From a virus, in IMG/VR virus record IMGVR_UViG_3300027896_000011, positions 62,001 to 126,000 of that record: 64,000 nucleotides of DNA; one strand, written 5' to 3'. The notes below the pieces were generated by a model, which was not told where the DNA came from, did no database searches, and worked only from the letters and a program-made list of their open reading frames with translations. A program made the position numbers and the translations under genes. Below, one piece after another: positions 63,989 to 64,000 of this stretch (its first letter is position 1; the number at the start of each line of letters is the position of its first letter).

Positions 63989-64000
63989 TACAGATGTGCG

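Overview
This window is part of a large tailed-phage genome, most likely a jumbo-type myovirus. The evidence is a block of virion genes (large terminase, maturation protease, HK97-like capsid, long contractile-tail sheath, tube) followed by tens of kilobases of very small genes, a long tRNA cluster and an RtcB RNA ligase. The DNA is moderately AT-rich, Shine-Dalgarno sites are strong and neighbouring genes often overlap as ATGA or TAATG. The host is a bacterium that cannot be named from the sequence.

Layout. 1-32.2 kb is the plus-strand virion block: unknown structural proteins, terminase with an intein in its Walker A motif, protease with an intein next to its probable catalytic serine, scaffold-like proteins, capsid decoration and capsid, connector genes, glycine-zipper and metalloprotease-like putative internal proteins, neck and tail proteins, sheath, an HNH endonuclease, tube and a DUF5661-like protein. 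Two small minus-strand genes sit just after the terminase. 32.3-45.3 kb is almost all minus strand, a series of short operons of zinc-ribbon, coiled-coil and single-span membrane proteins, interrupted by a plus-strand endolysin (peptidoglycan-binding plus CHAP). Most operons start at a shared GGGTATAAG / GGGGATAAG promoter-like motif and several end at clear hairpin terminators. 45.3-48.3 kb is a strand-switch region with little coding; it holds a twelve-unit repeat array built from 5-base steps, ended by a perfect 44-base palindromic terminator. 48.3-56.2 kb is a plus-strand block of small genes, including a radical SAM enzyme and a DUF2829 (Tad2-like) anti-defence candidate. 56.2-62.5 kb holds 17 recognisable tRNAs and two doubtful ones, interleaved with structured RNA elements closed by long outer stems, an HNH gene whose end lies inside a tRNA, a glycosyltransferase-like gene and a glycosyltransferase-radical SAM fusion. 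RtcB follows directly.

How it fits together (inference). The first half builds and fills the capsid and tail. Many proteins of that block carry a common N-terminal motif resembling FDELEKIA, which may direct them into the prohead or be cut by the maturation protease. The second half is host-takeover and translation support: tRNAs plus RtcB for tRNA repair, a possible Thoeris inhibitor, many zinc-binding and membrane micro-proteins, and two radical SAM enzymes of unknown substrate. Four homing-type elements (two LAGLIDADG inteins and two HNH genes) occupy essential or conserved sites.

Several genes below are shorter than 60 codons and were found by reading both strands: 24, 30, 30, 35, 37, 41, 42, 47, 55, 56, 58 and 59 residues. 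Functional names for unknown genes are deliberately withheld.
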